A stretch of DNA of 64,000 nucleotides from Budorcas taxicolor (lineage: Eukaryota; Chordata; Mammalia; Artiodactyla; Bovidae). Position numbers and translations under genes: made by a program. This document shows positions 10,448 through 22,189 of this stretch, in pieces. The stretch covers positions 19,720,001-19,784,000 of the forward strand of contig NC_068933.1 in NCBI RefSeq assembly GCF_023091745.1. The letters are read 5' to 3'. The notes beneath the pieces were generated by a model. The model did not search any database. It had not been told where the DNA came from and saw only the letters and a program-made list of their open reading frames with translations. The first letter of the stretch is position 1, and every line of letters begins with the position of its first letter.

Positions 10448-12809
10448 GGAGTCTCACTCCCCTGTGAAGATTTATTCATCAGTGGTAAATCCCTGACGTG
10501 TTATAAACGTTCTACAACAGACATGACACTCTGATTCGGTTTTCAGAAGCTTGTTCCGTGAAGTTACTAACACTCCAAGGTTAGTTACCTCTACTCACAC
10601 TTGAATTATTGTTTATTTTCTGATAGTCAAGATGAAGTTAAGGTGAGACTCTGTCTTTGGGTGATGTATGTTTCTCCAGCAGATGCCCCTCGTTGGCAGG
10701 CCTTGAGGGCCAGGGTGAGGAGGTAAGGAGAGAATGCAGTGACAGAATGGGAGTTGAGCCGGGGAGCACCCGTGACAAAGGCAGGGTTGGAGAGGCAGAG
10801 GATGGCTTCAAAGAGGGGAGCTTTAGACAAAAAAGCCAAGGGACTTGAAAAGGAGCGAAGAAAGAGGAGATGGGAGACACTAAATCAAGAAATCAGACCA
10901 AGGGACCGACAGGGGTCAACCTGGGGTAAAGAAAGAATAAGAATAAAGGAAGGCCAACAAAGAATAAAAATATAAAGGAAGAATAAAAGCAGAAAGCCGA
11001 GAATAGGGATTTGTTTTCACCTTCACAGTTAACATTCTTATGTGATATGACCTGTTTGAAAACCAGGGTCTGTAAACTGGAGCCAAATCAACATTGTTGA
11101 TAGTTAACTAACCTACTAACATTCACTTTCTTGATCTTAACTTGATATGTAGAAATTTAATGAGTTGACCATACATTTTGAAATAAGAAGTTAGAGCCCC
11201 TTTTTAATCTTTAGAGTCAGTTTACATCCATGAAAGGGAAAATTACTTAAAGAAAATTGAGATTTACTTTGATAAATACATATTACTAATTTTTTCTCAG
11301 AGTCAGAGATGCTGAGATGTTCTTGGGTGGCCAGAAGTTGTTGAAAGGCAGAGCTTTCTTCATGGGAATAGATTGCTTTAGTGTATAAAATCACATTTCA
11401 AATGCTTTTTCCTATAATGAGGCAACTAGGCATATAAGCAAGGGTTTTTTGACAGTTCCTCAATACAGAAGAATATAAAAATAAAGAGTTTTACAAGTAT
11501 TCTTAAAGAGGAAATGTTATTTTAGAAGTAACATTTAACCTGAATTTTCAATGTTTTTAGGTTTGTATACTAATGGTTTTGTAAAATTGCTTACAACTTC
11601 TCATTTAAAGAATGTGTCATAATTCTACAAGACTTTCTCTTTAATTCTTAGAAACTTCTATTTTGCAAGTGTAAATCAAGATGATTTTAATTTCATAAGT
11701 TTATACCGTGTGCAAAACGTGGAGCAGGCAGTTTGTCATTGACCCTCTCTGCCACTCCTCAGTCTTCCTTTGGTATCTTTGACTCTAACTTGTCATCTGG
11801 CTTTGACTCTAACTTGTCCCAGTTTCTGCTCAGGGAATACTCCACTGTGAAGGCCATTTGTATTTTCCAGTGGCTTTTTACTAATCTCTACTTGGTTATG
11901 AACTGATAATTAAGAAATGAGCACACGGTGAGTTAAGACATAATTCTTTCCAAATATTTCGTTCTGAAAAGAGATCTCGTCCCTTAGGAGATGAGCCCTG
12001 GTACCAGCTCCCAGGTACCATGGGACTACATCTATGCAGTCATGTGGGCTCCTGAGTGGCTTGACCAGGTGAGTGTGGGCTGAAGTCCAGCTCTTCTCTG
12101 CTGCCAAGTCCTTCACTGTGGAGCCAGGCTGCATCCCTTGAAGTGATCTGTGGGACAATGAGGCCTTTGTGGAGAGTGACAAATATGAATCTTTTAGTCA
12201 CTTCAACTTTCTATCATAGAATGATGGTTTGAAGCTACTTATAGCAACTGAAAGGAGAAATTAAAAACAAAATTTAAAATTTATGTTACTCTATGTAGTC
12301 TTATTTTACTTAGATTCTCTTGTCATGATACCATTATGTATACTGTTTAATATGTAGTCTAAAATATGAAAAATTTTCTAATTTTTTATTTCAAAGACTC
12401 ACAATAACATAATAGGGAATATCTCAATGTTTTCACATTGTAAAAAAATAGGTCAGGAGTTGTTCCAGAAGAACAACTTTCCTGAATACCTAACCAAAGC
12501 CTTAGCTTTCTGGTTCTGGGTATTCATGACTCATTTTTCTGAAGTTTTAGAGTAATGCCTGATTTTTTAAAAAATGTGAAGTTCTGACTTGCTTCAAGTG
12601 AATTTCCAAGGACAGAGAAACTTCCTAGAAAAAAGCAGATAACAGTTTTATTACTAATCCAGAGCTTCCTATTAACCAGTTCTGATTTTTTTTTTTTTGA
12701 TACCAGGAAAGACAGCCATTATAATTTTCTCAACTGCTTCACTGGTACAAACCACACTGTTTATAATTCCTCCTTTGAATTCTTCTCCCATGAGAAGAAG
12801 AATTCTCTC
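10448..12809. other. Unassigned sequence, purine-rich at 10640-10990
   Basis: No gene or repeat family recognised. The stretch 10640-10990 is strongly purine-rich on the plus strand, which by itself lowers stop-codon density and produces overlapping short frames on both strands. I see no conserved protein motif in them. A small period-24 duplication lies at 11777-11818. Confidence 0.5.
11777..11818. repeat. Two-copy 24-bp tandem duplication
   Basis: The 18-mer ctttgactctaacttgtc occurs at 11777-11794 and again at 11801-11818, giving a period of 24. Confidence 0.85.
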
Positions 12810-12985
12810 CTCTTAGCTATGAGCAGGCACACATTTTACACAGTATCTCATTATTCTGTGCAATGATCCAACCAAGTTAGTCACCATTCTGTCCTTGTTG
12901 CAGATGTAGAAATCATAAAACAAGTTGCTGAGGGTCATACAACTAGTGGTGGGAGAGCCAGGGTTTGATTCAAGTTGGTCTATCT
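12810..12985 (-). mobile_element. MIR SINE remnant
   Basis: The 3' part is clear in complement: gctgagggtcatacaactag, then gtgggagagccagggtttga. The left part (acattttacacagtatctca) is weaker. Confidence 0.75.
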
Positions 12986-13199
12986 TGGAAACACTACTAA
13001 AGTGGGTCTAACTTGGATGCCATTTTATTAGGTGGTGTGTGTAAAGAAAAAAAAAATGTGTAAATTGTTGACATATTGCTGATATTGATCTCGTTAATAT
13101 TTGAATTATTGTTTACTAAATATTGCTTAAAATTCAACAAATTGAAAAATATATCAGGGCTATGAAGAATTATAGTTATTGCCAGATAATAATAATAAT

Positions 13200-13578
13200 G
13201 GGCTTCCCTGGTGGTTCAGGTGATGAAGAATCTGCCTGCAATGCAGGAGACCTGGGTTCGATCCCTGGGTTTAGGAAGATCCCCTGGAGAAGGTAATGGC
13301 AACCCACTCCAGTATTCTTGCCTGGAAAACTTCATGGACAGAGGAGTCTGGTTGGCTAGAGTCTGTGGGGTAGTAAAAAGTTGGACAGGACTGAGTGACT
13401 AAGAGACTCGGGTTCGATCCTGGGTTTAGGAAGATTCCCTGGAGAAGGGAATGGCAACCCACTCCAGTATTCTTGCCTGGAGAACTCCATGGACAGCGGA
13501 GCCTGGTAGGCTACATACAGTCCATGGATCGTAGAGTTGGACATAACTAAGCAGCTAACACAACAACAACAACAATAA
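13200..13578 (+). mobile_element. Bov-tA SINE with a second partial Bov-tA unit
   Basis: A full Bov-tA (head gggcttccctggtggttcag, A body) is followed from about 13406 by a second unit starting inside a head (actcgggttcgatcctgggt) and a full A body, then an (aac)n tail near 13560. It could be one composite element or a second copy inserted at the tail of the first. I found no clean TSD that decides. Confidence 0.93.
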
Positions 13579-13609
13579 GAATAGCATAATGACAAAAACT
13601 AAAATTAAT

Positions 13610-15690
13610 TGTGTACTTATGAGCGAAATACCATGCTAAGCACCTTGCCTTACAAATAGCTGTGAAAAGAAGAGAAACGAAAAGCAAAGGAGAAAAGGAA
13701 AGATATAAGCATCTGAATGCAGAGTTCCAAAGAATAGCAAGGAGAGATAAGAGCCTTCTTCAGCAATCAATGCAAAGAAATAGAAGAAAACAACAGAATG
13801 GGAAAGACTGGAGATCTCTTCAAGAAGATATCAAGGGAGCATTTCATGCAAAGATGGCCACAATAAAGAACAGAAATGCTATGGACCTAACAGAAGCAGA
13901 ATATTAAGAAGAGGTGGCAAGAATACACAGAAAAACTGTACAAAAAGAGCTTCACAACCCATGTAAGCACAAAGGTGTGATCAATCACCTAGAGCCAGAC
14001 ATCCTGGAATGTGAAGTCAAGTGGGCCTTAGAAAGCATCACTACGAACAAAGCTAGTGGAGGTGATGGAATTCCAGTTGAGCTATTTCAAATCCTGAAAG
14101 AAGATGCTGTGAAAGTGGTGCACTCAATATGCCAGCAAATTTGAAAAAGTCAGCAGTGGCCACAGAACTGGAAAAGGTCAGTTTTCATTCCAATCCCAAA
14201 GAAAGGCAATCCCAAAGAATGCTCAAACTACTGCACAGTTGCTCTCATCTCGCACGCTAGTAAAGTAATGCTCAAAATTCTCCAAGGCAGGCTTCAGCAA
14301 TACGTGAACCGTGAACTTCCAGATGTTCAAGCTGGTTTTAGAAAAGGCAGAGGAACCAGAGATCAAATTGCCAACATCCACTGGATCATGGAAAAAGCAA
14401 GAGAGTTCCAGAAAAACATCTATTTCTGCTTTATTGACTATGCCAAAGCCTTTGACTGTGTGGATCACAACAAACTGTGGAAAATTCTGAAAGAGATGGG
14501 AATACCTCTGACCTGCCTCTTGAGAAACCTGTATGCAGGTCAGGAAGCAACAGTTAGAACTGGACATGGAACAACAGACTGGTTCCAAATAGGAAAAGGA
14601 GTACATCAAGGCTGTATATTGTCACCCTGCTTATTTAACTTATATGCAGAGTACATATGAGAAGCACTGGACTGGAAGAAGCACAAGCTGGAATCAAGAT
14701 TGCCAGGAGAAATATCAATAACCTCAGATATGCAGATGACACCACCCTTATGGCAGAAAGTGAAGAAGAACTAAAAAGGCTCTTGATGAAAGTTAAAGAG
14801 GAGAGTGGAAAAGTTGGCTCAACATTCAGAAAACGAAGATCATGGCATCTGGTCCCATCAGTTCCTGGGAAATAGATGGGGAAACAGTGTCAGACTTTAT
14901 TTTTTGGGGCTCCAAAATCACTGCAGATGGTGACTGCAGCCATGACATTAAAAGACGCTTACTCCTTGGAAGGAAAGTTATGACCAACTTAGATAGTATA
15001 TTGAAAAGCAGAGATATTATCTTGCCAACAAATGTCCATCTGGTTAAGGATATGATTTTTCCAGTGGTCATGTATGGATGTGAGAGTTGAACTGTGAAGA
15101 AAGCTGAGTGCCGAAGAATTGATGCTTTTGAACTGTGGTGTTGAGAGAAGACTCTTGAGAGTCTCTTGGACTGCAAGGAGATCCAACCAGTCCATCCTAA
15201 AGGAGATCAGTCCTGGGTGTTCATTAGAAGGACTGATGCTGAAGCTGAAACTCTAATACTTTGGCCACCTCATGCAAAGAGTTGAGTCATTGGAAAAGAC
15301 CCTGATGCTGGGAGGGATTGGGGGCAGGAGGAGAAGGGGATGACAGAGGATGAGATGGCTGGGTGGCATCACCGACTCGATGGACATGAATTTGAGTGAA
15401 CTCTGGGAGTGGGTGATGGACAGGGAGGCCTGGCGTGCTGTGATTCATGGGGTCACAAAGAGTCGGACATGACTAAGCTACTGAACTGAACTGATAGGTG
15501 CTTCACACGGATCTTCTCGATCCTCACAACAGCCATATAAGGTTGTTTTCATTATTACCTCCATTTTATAGATGAGGATGCGGAGGAACAAAGAAGTCAA
15601 GAACTTTTCTGAAGATCACACAGTTAATGGGTAGCAAAACTGAAATTTATACTCTGGTCATTTGATTCCAAAGTCGTCGATTTTACTATC
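13610..15690 (-). mobile_element. MIR SINE, split by a BovB
   Basis: The left piece (13610-13646) has a 'taccatgctaagcacctt' motif. The right piece (15495-15690) continues with gatcctcacaacagccatat, a 'ccattttatagatgaggatg' block and gaagatcacacagttaatgg. Together they form a MIR in complement interrupted by the 1.85-kb BovB. Confidence 0.85.
13647..15494 (+). mobile_element. BovB LINE, 5'-truncated, 1.85 kb
   Basis: It runs from the linker region upstream of the reverse transcriptase (gccttacaaatagctgtg) to the natural 3' end (ctgaactgaactga). Reverse-transcriptase landmarks are present in order: FRKGRGTRDQ, CFIDYAKAFDCVDH, QGCILSPCLFNLY and RYADDTTLM. Several lesions break the frame: a 2-nt loss near 13901, a Trp-to-stop change near 14143, loss of two codons at GIP-LTCLL near 14505, and a frameshift near 14656. 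It inserted into a MIR. Confidence 0.97.
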
Positions 15691-17039
15691 AGATGTGGTC
15701 ATTTTGACAAAATAATGTTTCTTTAAACTCATCTGTGATCTCTTTAAGTAAATTGGGTTTAAAAATAGGCATTGTTCTGCCAGTAAGTCCCTAGGTTCAA
15801 TATTAGGTGGTTATATTTATATGTATAAAGTTAAACAGGCAACTTGCCTAAATTAGATTGTCTTAGAAGTCTCTTTTAAATTGAATACCTTGTTTTCAAA
15901 ATTTCCATCTCCCTGGCAGTAGTATAAGGGATACAAATAAACTGTCAAATGAAGAGGCACAAAATGAGGTAAAGTCTGAAAGGGCGCCAGGTGTGGGCTC
16001 TTCTGTCCTTGTGGAATAGGGTGCATCACCCTGCCAGCAGATGAATGCATTCACCATCTTGGAAGCTCTCTGAACCCTGTTATTTAAGGTTTTTATGAAA
16101 GTCCCATTCTATAAACATGTTGATTAAATCACTGCCATTGGTGGTTAGCTTGATCCTCTGTTCCAGTCTCTACTCTGGGAGTGGGGTGAAAGTCAACCCT
16201 AAATCATGTGGTTGGTTCTACTGGCAGGCAGCCCCCATCTTCTAAGAATCACCTCATTGGCTTAAATTCAGGTTTGATTGAAAGGGACTTACTATGAATA
16301 ACAAAAGATGCTCCTCTGGTCATACCACCTAGGAAATTCCTAGGGCTTTAGAAGCCCCAGTGCCCAGAACTGGAGAAAAAGAGTAAATATGTTGCTCATT
16401 ATACCACAATATCCCAACAGTACAACCAAACTAAGTGATTGAGAGTTTAATGAAGAGAAACCTTTTATTAAAAAGTGTGCAGAACTAAAGAAGCCAAAAA
16501 GGGATGGTGGATGGTGATGTTTATGGGACTAACTATGATGAGGCAGTTTTGCCTTTCCTAGGACTGAAGGGGATCTAGGTTTCAGAGGCTCTGGGTAAGA
16601 GAGAGATGCAGGCAAGAGCTACCTAATAGAAACTGTAGCCTTCAGTAAAGAATTACTTCATATCCATTGTTTTTAAGATTTTTTTTTCCCATATAGGCCA
16701 TTACAGAGTACTGAGTAGAGTTCTGTGGGCTATGCAGTAGATCCTTATTAGTTATCTCTTAGTAGTGTGTATGTGTCAATCCCAGTTTCCCAGATTATCC
16801 TTACCCTGCCTCACTCTTTGGCAAACAGGAAGTGGAAAACAGAGAGTTTGTTTACGACATCTGTGACTCTTATTTCTGTTTTGTAGATAAGTTCATTTAT
16901 GCTCTTTAAAATTTTTTTCTCTTTTTAAATTATGAAAGTATAATACATTTTCAGGAGGCTTTGAAAATACAGAATAAAGTTACATATAGTTCCACTATAT
17001 ATTATAATTATTCTAAGAAGATAATAAATTAAGAATTTA
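15691..17039. other. Unassigned sequence
   Basis: No gene recognised. The part around 16290-16430 (a 'ctagggctttagaagcccca' stretch followed by 'attataccacaatatcccaa') resembles an eroded LTR, but I cannot assign a family. The rest is AT-rich with no signal I trust. Confidence 0.4.
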
Positions 17040-17758
17040 TTTGGAGTTTCAATATCAAACTCTTGAAAATTAATAGAATGGATATACAGACAAGAAGAAT
17101 ATAGTAGACCTTTAAAGCACCATGAACCGATTCAATGTTATTAAGAGTTATACAGTGTTCACACTACAGTAGGATGCAAATTCTACTCCAGCTCTCATAT
17201 ACTATAAACTAGGAGACACTGGAATATTTCAGGGACATAAAACATGGTGCAAAAATTTCATGATGTAAAGAAATTGAAATGATATGGAATCTGTTCTCTA
17301 TCACTGTGGAGTTATGTTAGAAATCAGTATCAACAGATACTTTGACCATATTTTCAAGTACAATGTGACATTTACCAAGAGAGACCTTTGACTTAGCCAT
17401 TGAAAGCCTCAGCAAACTTAAAATACTGAAGGAACACAGAGGGTGACTGAGGAGAAGAAAGCATTTAAATGAGAAATTAATATCAATGATAATTTAAAAA
17501 CCCCATGTATTTTGAAATTAAATGTCCAGTTTTAAATGATGGTTGTACCTAAGAAGCCATAATAAGGAAAATTAGAAAATATTTGCAGCAGAACAAAAAT
17601 GAAAAGAGGATTTACTGAAATTTGTTGCATGCAGCTGAAGCTATTCAGTGAAACTAAACACAGTGTGGAATTTTGTAAGATATGAAAACAAATAATGGAC
17701 ACTGGCACAATATTTTGTGAAATTTGAACAAAATCTGTATTTGTACTATTTTTTAGAT
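17040..17758 (+). mobile_element. Possible ancient L1-derived sequence
   Basis: Weak collinear likeness to L1 ORF2, such as gtgacatttaccaagagaga and the 'agaaatcagtatcaacagat' block near 17320-17370. The likeness appears in two partly repeated sections, so the copy is scrambled or very old. A profile search would decide. Confidence 0.4.
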
Positions 17759-18385
17759 TCCTTCCAATCCCAAAGAAAGGCAGTGCCAAAGAATGCTCAA
17801 ACTACCGCACAATTGCACTCATCTCACATGCTAGTAAAGTAATGCTCAGAATTCTCCAAGCCAGGCTTCAGCAATACGTGAACCGTGAACTTCCAGATGT
17901 TCAAGCTGGTTTTAGAAAAGGCAGAGGAACCAGAGATCAAATTGCCAACATCCGCTGGATCATGAAAAAAGCAAGAGAGTTCCAGAAACACATCTATTTC
18001 TGCTTTATTGACTATGCCAAAGCCTTTGACTGTGTGGATCACAACAAACTGGAAAATTCTGAGAGAGATGGGAATACCAGACCACCTGACCTGCCTCTTG
18101 AGAAATCTGTATGCAGGTCAGGAAGCAACAGTTAGAACAGGACATGGAACAACAGATTGGTTCCAAATCGGGAAAGGAGTACATCAAGGCTGTATATTGC
18201 CACCCTGCTTATTTAACTTCTATGCAGAGTACATCATGAGAAACGTTGGGCTGGATGACGCTCAAGCTGAAATCAAGATTGCCAGGAGAAACATCAATAA
18301 CCTCAGATATGCAGATGACAACACCCTTATGGCAGAAAGTGAGGACGAACTGAAGAGCCTCTTGATGGAATTTTAAGAGGAGAGT

Positions 18386-18448
18386 ATGGCAAAAACCACC
18401 ACAATATTGTAAAGTAATTAGCCTCCAATAAAATAAAAAAATAAAATA
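18386..18448 (+). mobile_element. Minimal 3' tail of an L1, probably L1-BT
   Basis: About 45 bp (atggcaaaaaccaccacaat, then a 'gtaaagtaattagcctccaa' stretch) followed by an A-rich tail with T interruptions. It interrupts the BovB reading gaggagagtgaaaaagttgg, with agagt at 18381-18385 and again at 18449-18453. It resembles the 3' end of the bovine L1 as I remember it. It is an extreme 5' truncation. Family assignment is from memory. Confidence 0.7.
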
Positions 18449-18513
18449 AGAGTGAAAAAGTTGGCTTAAAGCTCAACATTCAGTAAACTAAGATCGTGGC
18501 ATCTGGTCCCATT

Positions 18514-20539
18514 CAGTTCAGTCACTCAGTCCTGTCCGACTCTTTGCGACCCCATGAATTGCAGCATGCCAGGCCTCCCTGTCCATCACCATCTCCGGGA
18601 GTTCACTCAGACTCACGTCCATCGAGTCAGTGATGCCATCTAGACATCTCATCCTCTGTTGTCCCCTTCTCCTTCTGCCCCCAATCCCTCCCAGCATCAG
18701 AGTCTTTTCCAATGAGTCAACTCTTCGCATGAGGTGGCCAAAGTACTGGAGTTTCAGCTTTAGCATCATTCCTTCCAAAGAAATCCCAGGGCTGATCTCC
18801 TTCAGAATGGATTGGTTGGATCTCCTTGCAGTCCAAGGGACTCTCAAGAGTCTTCTCCAACACCACAGTTCAAAAGCATCAATTCTTGAGCACTCAGCCT
18901 TCTTCACAGTCCAACTCTCACATCCATACATGAACACTGGAAAAACCATAGCCTTGACTAGACGGACCTTAGTCGGCAAAGTAATGTCTCTGCTTTTGAA
19001 TATACTATCTAGGTTGGTCATAACTTTTCTTCCAAGGAGTAAGCGTCTTTTAATTTCATGGCTGCAGTCAACATCTGCAGTGATTTTGGAGCCCCCAAAA
19101 ATAAAGTCTGACACTGTTTCCACTGTTTCCCCATCTATTTGCCATGAAGTGATGGGACCAGATGCCATGATCTTCGTTTTCTGAATGTTGAGCTTTAAGC
19201 CAACTTTTTCACTCTCCTCTTTCAGTTTCATCAAGAAGCTCTTTAGTTCCTCTTCCCTTTCTGCCATAAGGGTGGTGTCATCTGCATATCTGAGGTTATT
19301 GATGTTTCTCCTGGCAATCTTGATTCCAGCTTGTGTTTCTTCCAGTCCAGTGTTTCTCATGATGTACTGTGCATATAAGTTAAATAAGCAGGGTGGCAAT
19401 ATACAGCCTTGATGTACTCCTTTCCCGATTTGGAACCAATCTGTTGTTCCATGTCCAGTTCTAACTGTTGCTTCCTGACCTGCATACAGATTTCCCAAGA
19501 GGCAGGTCAGGTGGTCTGGTATTCCCATCTCTCTCAGAATTTTCCACAGTTTATTGTGATCCACACAGTCAAAGGCTTTGGCATAGTCAATAAAGCAGAA
19601 ATAGATGTTTTTCTGGAACTCTCTTGCTTTTTTCATGATCCAGCGGATGTTGGCAATTTGATCTCTGGTTCCTCTGCCTTTTCTAAAACCAGCTTGAACA
19701 TCTGGAAGTTCACGGTTCACGTATTGCTGAAGCCTGACTTGGAGAATTCTGAGCATTACTTTACTAGCATGTGAGATGAGTGCAATCGTGCAGTAGTTTG
19801 AGCATTCTTTGGGATTGCCTTTCTTTGGGATTGGAATGAAAACTGACCTTTTCCAGTCCTGTGGCCACTGCTGAGTTTTCCAAATTTGCTGGCATATTGA
19901 GTGTAGCACTTCATAGCATCATCTTTCAGGATTTGAAATAGCTCAACTGGAATGCCACACCTCCACTACCTTTGTTCGTAGTTATGCTCTCAAAGGCCCA
20001 CTTGACTTCACATTCCAGGATGTCTGGCTCTAGATGAGTGATCACACCATCATGATTATCCGGGTCGTGAAGATCTTTTTTGTACAGTTTTTCTATGTAT
20101 TCTTGCCACCTCTTCTTAATATCTTCTGCTTCTGTTAGGTCTATACCATTTCTGTCCTTTATTGAGCCCGTCTTTGCATGAAATGTTCCCTTAGTATCTC
20201 TAATTTTCTTGAAGAGATCTCTAGTCTTTCCCATTCTGTTGTTTTCCTCTATTTCTTTGCATTGATCACTGAAGAAGGCTTTCTTATCTCTTCTTGCTAT
20301 TCTTTGGAACTCTGCATTCAGATGCTTATATCTTTCCGTTTCTCCTTTGCTTTTCGTTTCTCTTTTTTCACAGCTATTTGTAAGGCCTTCCCAGACAGCC
20401 ATTTTGCTTTTTTTGCATTTCTTTTCCATGGGGATGTTCTTGATCCCTGTCTCCTGTACAATGTCACAAACCTCATTCCATAGTTCAGCAGGCACTCTAT
20501 CTATCAGATCTAGGCCCTTAAATCTATTTCTCACTTCCA
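18514..20539 (-). mobile_element. BovB LINE nested in another BovB, 2.0 kb
   Basis: The 3' tail lies at the left (attcagttcagtcactcagt) and the 5' truncation at the right, just upstream of the VRNRFKGLDLIDRVPAELWN block. An exact 11-bp TSD, ctggtcccatt, lies at 18503-18513 and 20540-20550. The coding part holds one long open frame for the reverse transcriptase and C-terminus plus an upstream part in another frame. The nested position makes it younger than its host copy. Confidence 0.98.
18518..19909 (-). pseudogene. BovB ORF2 remnant with 463 open codons
   Basis: This is the least damaged BovB frame in the window. Landmarks by residue: FIPIPKK 24-30; QAGFRKGRGTRDQ 72-84; motif A CFIDYAKAFDCVDH about 105-118; motif B QGCILPPCLFNLY about 168-180; motif C YADD 208-211; then the MYGCESWTVKK block near 310 and the natural C-terminus SRTGLSD. 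It lacks the endonuclease and the N-terminal part of the reverse transcriptase. Two single-base losses upstream (near 19912 and 19958) put the linker region (20699-19926) in other frames. This is a decayed retroelement enzyme, not a host gene. Confidence 0.9.
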
Positions 20540-21199
20540 CTGGTCCCATTACTTCATGGCAAATAGATGGAGTAACAGTGGAAACAGTAGGTGACTTTAT
20601 TACTTTGGGCTCCAAAATCACTGCAGATGGTGACTGCAGCCATGAAATTAAAAGACATTTACTCCTTGGAAGGAAAGTTATGACCAACCTAGACAACATA
20701 TTAAAAAAGCAGAGATATTACTTTGCCAACAAAGGTCTGTCTATTCAAGGCTATGGTTTTTCCAGTAGTTATGTATGAATGTGAGAGTTGGAGTATGAAG
20801 AAAGCTGAGCAGCAAAGAATTGATGCTTTTGAACTGTGGTATTGAAGAAGAGTCTTGAGAGTCTCTTGGACTGCAAGGAGATCCAACCAGTCCATCCTAA
20901 AGGAGATCAGTCCTGGGTGTTCATTGGAAGGACTGATGTTGAGGCTGAAACTCCAATACTTTGGCCACCTGATATGAAGAGGTGACTCATTTGAAAAGAC
21001 CCTGATGCTGGGAAAGATTGAGGGCAGGAGGAGAAGGGGACAATAGAGGATGAGATGGTTGGATTGCATCCCCAACTCAATGGACATGAGTTTGGGTAAA
21101 CTCTGGGAGTTGGTGATGGACAGGGAGGCCTGGCATGCTGCGGTCCATGTGGTCACAGAGTCGGACCCGAGTGACCTACTGAACTGAACTGAACTGATA

Positions 21200-21600
21200 A
21201 GGGGTATCATATTATTTTTGTCTTTCACTGTCTGACTTACTTCACTCAGTAAGACAACCTATAGGTCCATCCATGTTGCTGCAAATGGCATCATTTTGTT
21301 CTTTTTCATGGCTTAATAATATTCCATTGTGTTTATATATGTACCGCATCTTATTTATCCATCCTTTTGCTGATGGGCATTTAGGTTGCTTCCATGTTTT
21401 GGTTGTTATAAATAGTGCTTCAGTGAATATTGGGGTGCATGTATGTTTTTGGCATAGAGTTTATGCTGTTTCTAGATACAAGCCCAGGATATATGCTGGA
21501 TCATGTAGTAGTTCTATAGTTAGTTTTTTAAGGAACCTTTGTGCTCTTCTCCAAAGTGGCTGCACCCATTTACATCTACACTTTTTTTCTATAGATTTTG
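21200..21600 (-). mobile_element. L1 LINE, ORF2 C-terminal region
   Basis: In complement this matches the L1 ORF2 end: a block around 21355-21440 corresponding to the 'acatggaagcaacctaaatg' region and one around 21255-21345 with atggaatattattaagccat and 'gcaacatggatggacctata'. The left side is cut by the BovB at 21199. Confidence 0.88.
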
Positions 21601-21649
21601 CTTGTCCAAAGTTTCTGAAGGTAAAAATTATTCTGTTTTCTTTTAGAAT

Positions 21650-21878
21650 TGCATTGTCCAATAGCTCTATGGAGTGAATGACTACATATAGCTAAATTTA
21701 CACTTGAATTAATTAAATTTATATTACATTAAATTAAAAAAAAATTCAATCTCTCCATTGCACCAGTCACATCTCAAGTGTTCAATAGCCACAGTTGGCT
21801 TAGTAGCTATCTTGTTGTACACAGCAAATACAGAATATTTCCATTATCACAGACATGTCTGTTGAATTATGCTGTTCT
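21650..21878 (-). mobile_element. Non-autonomous hAT-like DNA transposon fossil
   Basis: It has a 'gcattgtccaatagctctat' start, an AT-rich middle, and a second half with catctcaagtgttcaatagc and 'cacagttggcttagtagcta'. The two halves are roughly inverted copies, typical of a common mammalian palindromic element. I do not recall the family name with certainty. Strand is nominal. Confidence 0.55.
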
Positions 21879-22150
21879 GGCACCCCACTCCAGTACTCTT
21901 GTCTGGAAAATCCCATGGACGGAGGAGCCTGGTAGGCTGTAGTCCATGATGTCGCTAAGAGTTGGACACAACTGAGTGACTTCACTTTCACTTTTCACTT
22001 TCATGCATTGCAGAAGGAAATGGCAACCCACTCCAGTGTTCTTGCCTGGAGAATCCCAGGGACAGAGGAGCCTGGTAGGAGGCCGTCTATGGGGTCGCAC
22101 AGAGTCAGACACGACTGAAGCGACTTAGCAGCAGCAGCAGCAGCAGCAGA
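21879..22150 (+). mobile_element. Bov-A2 SINE, slightly 5'-truncated, with (AGC)n tail
   Basis: It begins at ggcaccccactccagtactc (the first ggagaaggcaat bases are missing), has two A units and the cttcactttcacttttcac linker, and ends in about eight AGC repeats at 22127-22150. The tail is a likely length-variable microsatellite. Confidence 0.95.
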
Positions 22151-22189
22151 AGCTTTAGTAATTTACTGTTTACTTTTAGATCTGTAATC

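Larger units (their letters stand above)
17759..21199 (+). mobile_element. BovB LINE interrupted by a second, antisense BovB
   Basis: The plus-strand copy starts at the FLPIPKKGS block of the reverse transcriptase, runs to the catsuggesting KTKI/ASGP region at 18513, and resumes at 20540 through GSKITADGDC to the 3' tail (ctgaactgaactgaactga) at 21199. The gap is exactly filled by the antisense BovB 18514-20539, flanked by a duplicated ctggtcccatt. A 63-bp L1-like tail also sits in it at 18386-18448. The frame is broken, for example at NKL-ENSERD near 18050. Confidence 0.96.

Noticed and set aside
16290..16430. Possible eroded LTR
   Set aside because: A few words resemble LTR sequence, but there are no ends, no polyadenylation signal and no family I can recall.
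18518..19909. 463-codon open frame as a possible host gene
   Set aside because: It is the reverse transcriptase and C-terminus of a BovB LINE with motifs A, B and C in order, inside a TSD-flanked insertion. No host gene features.
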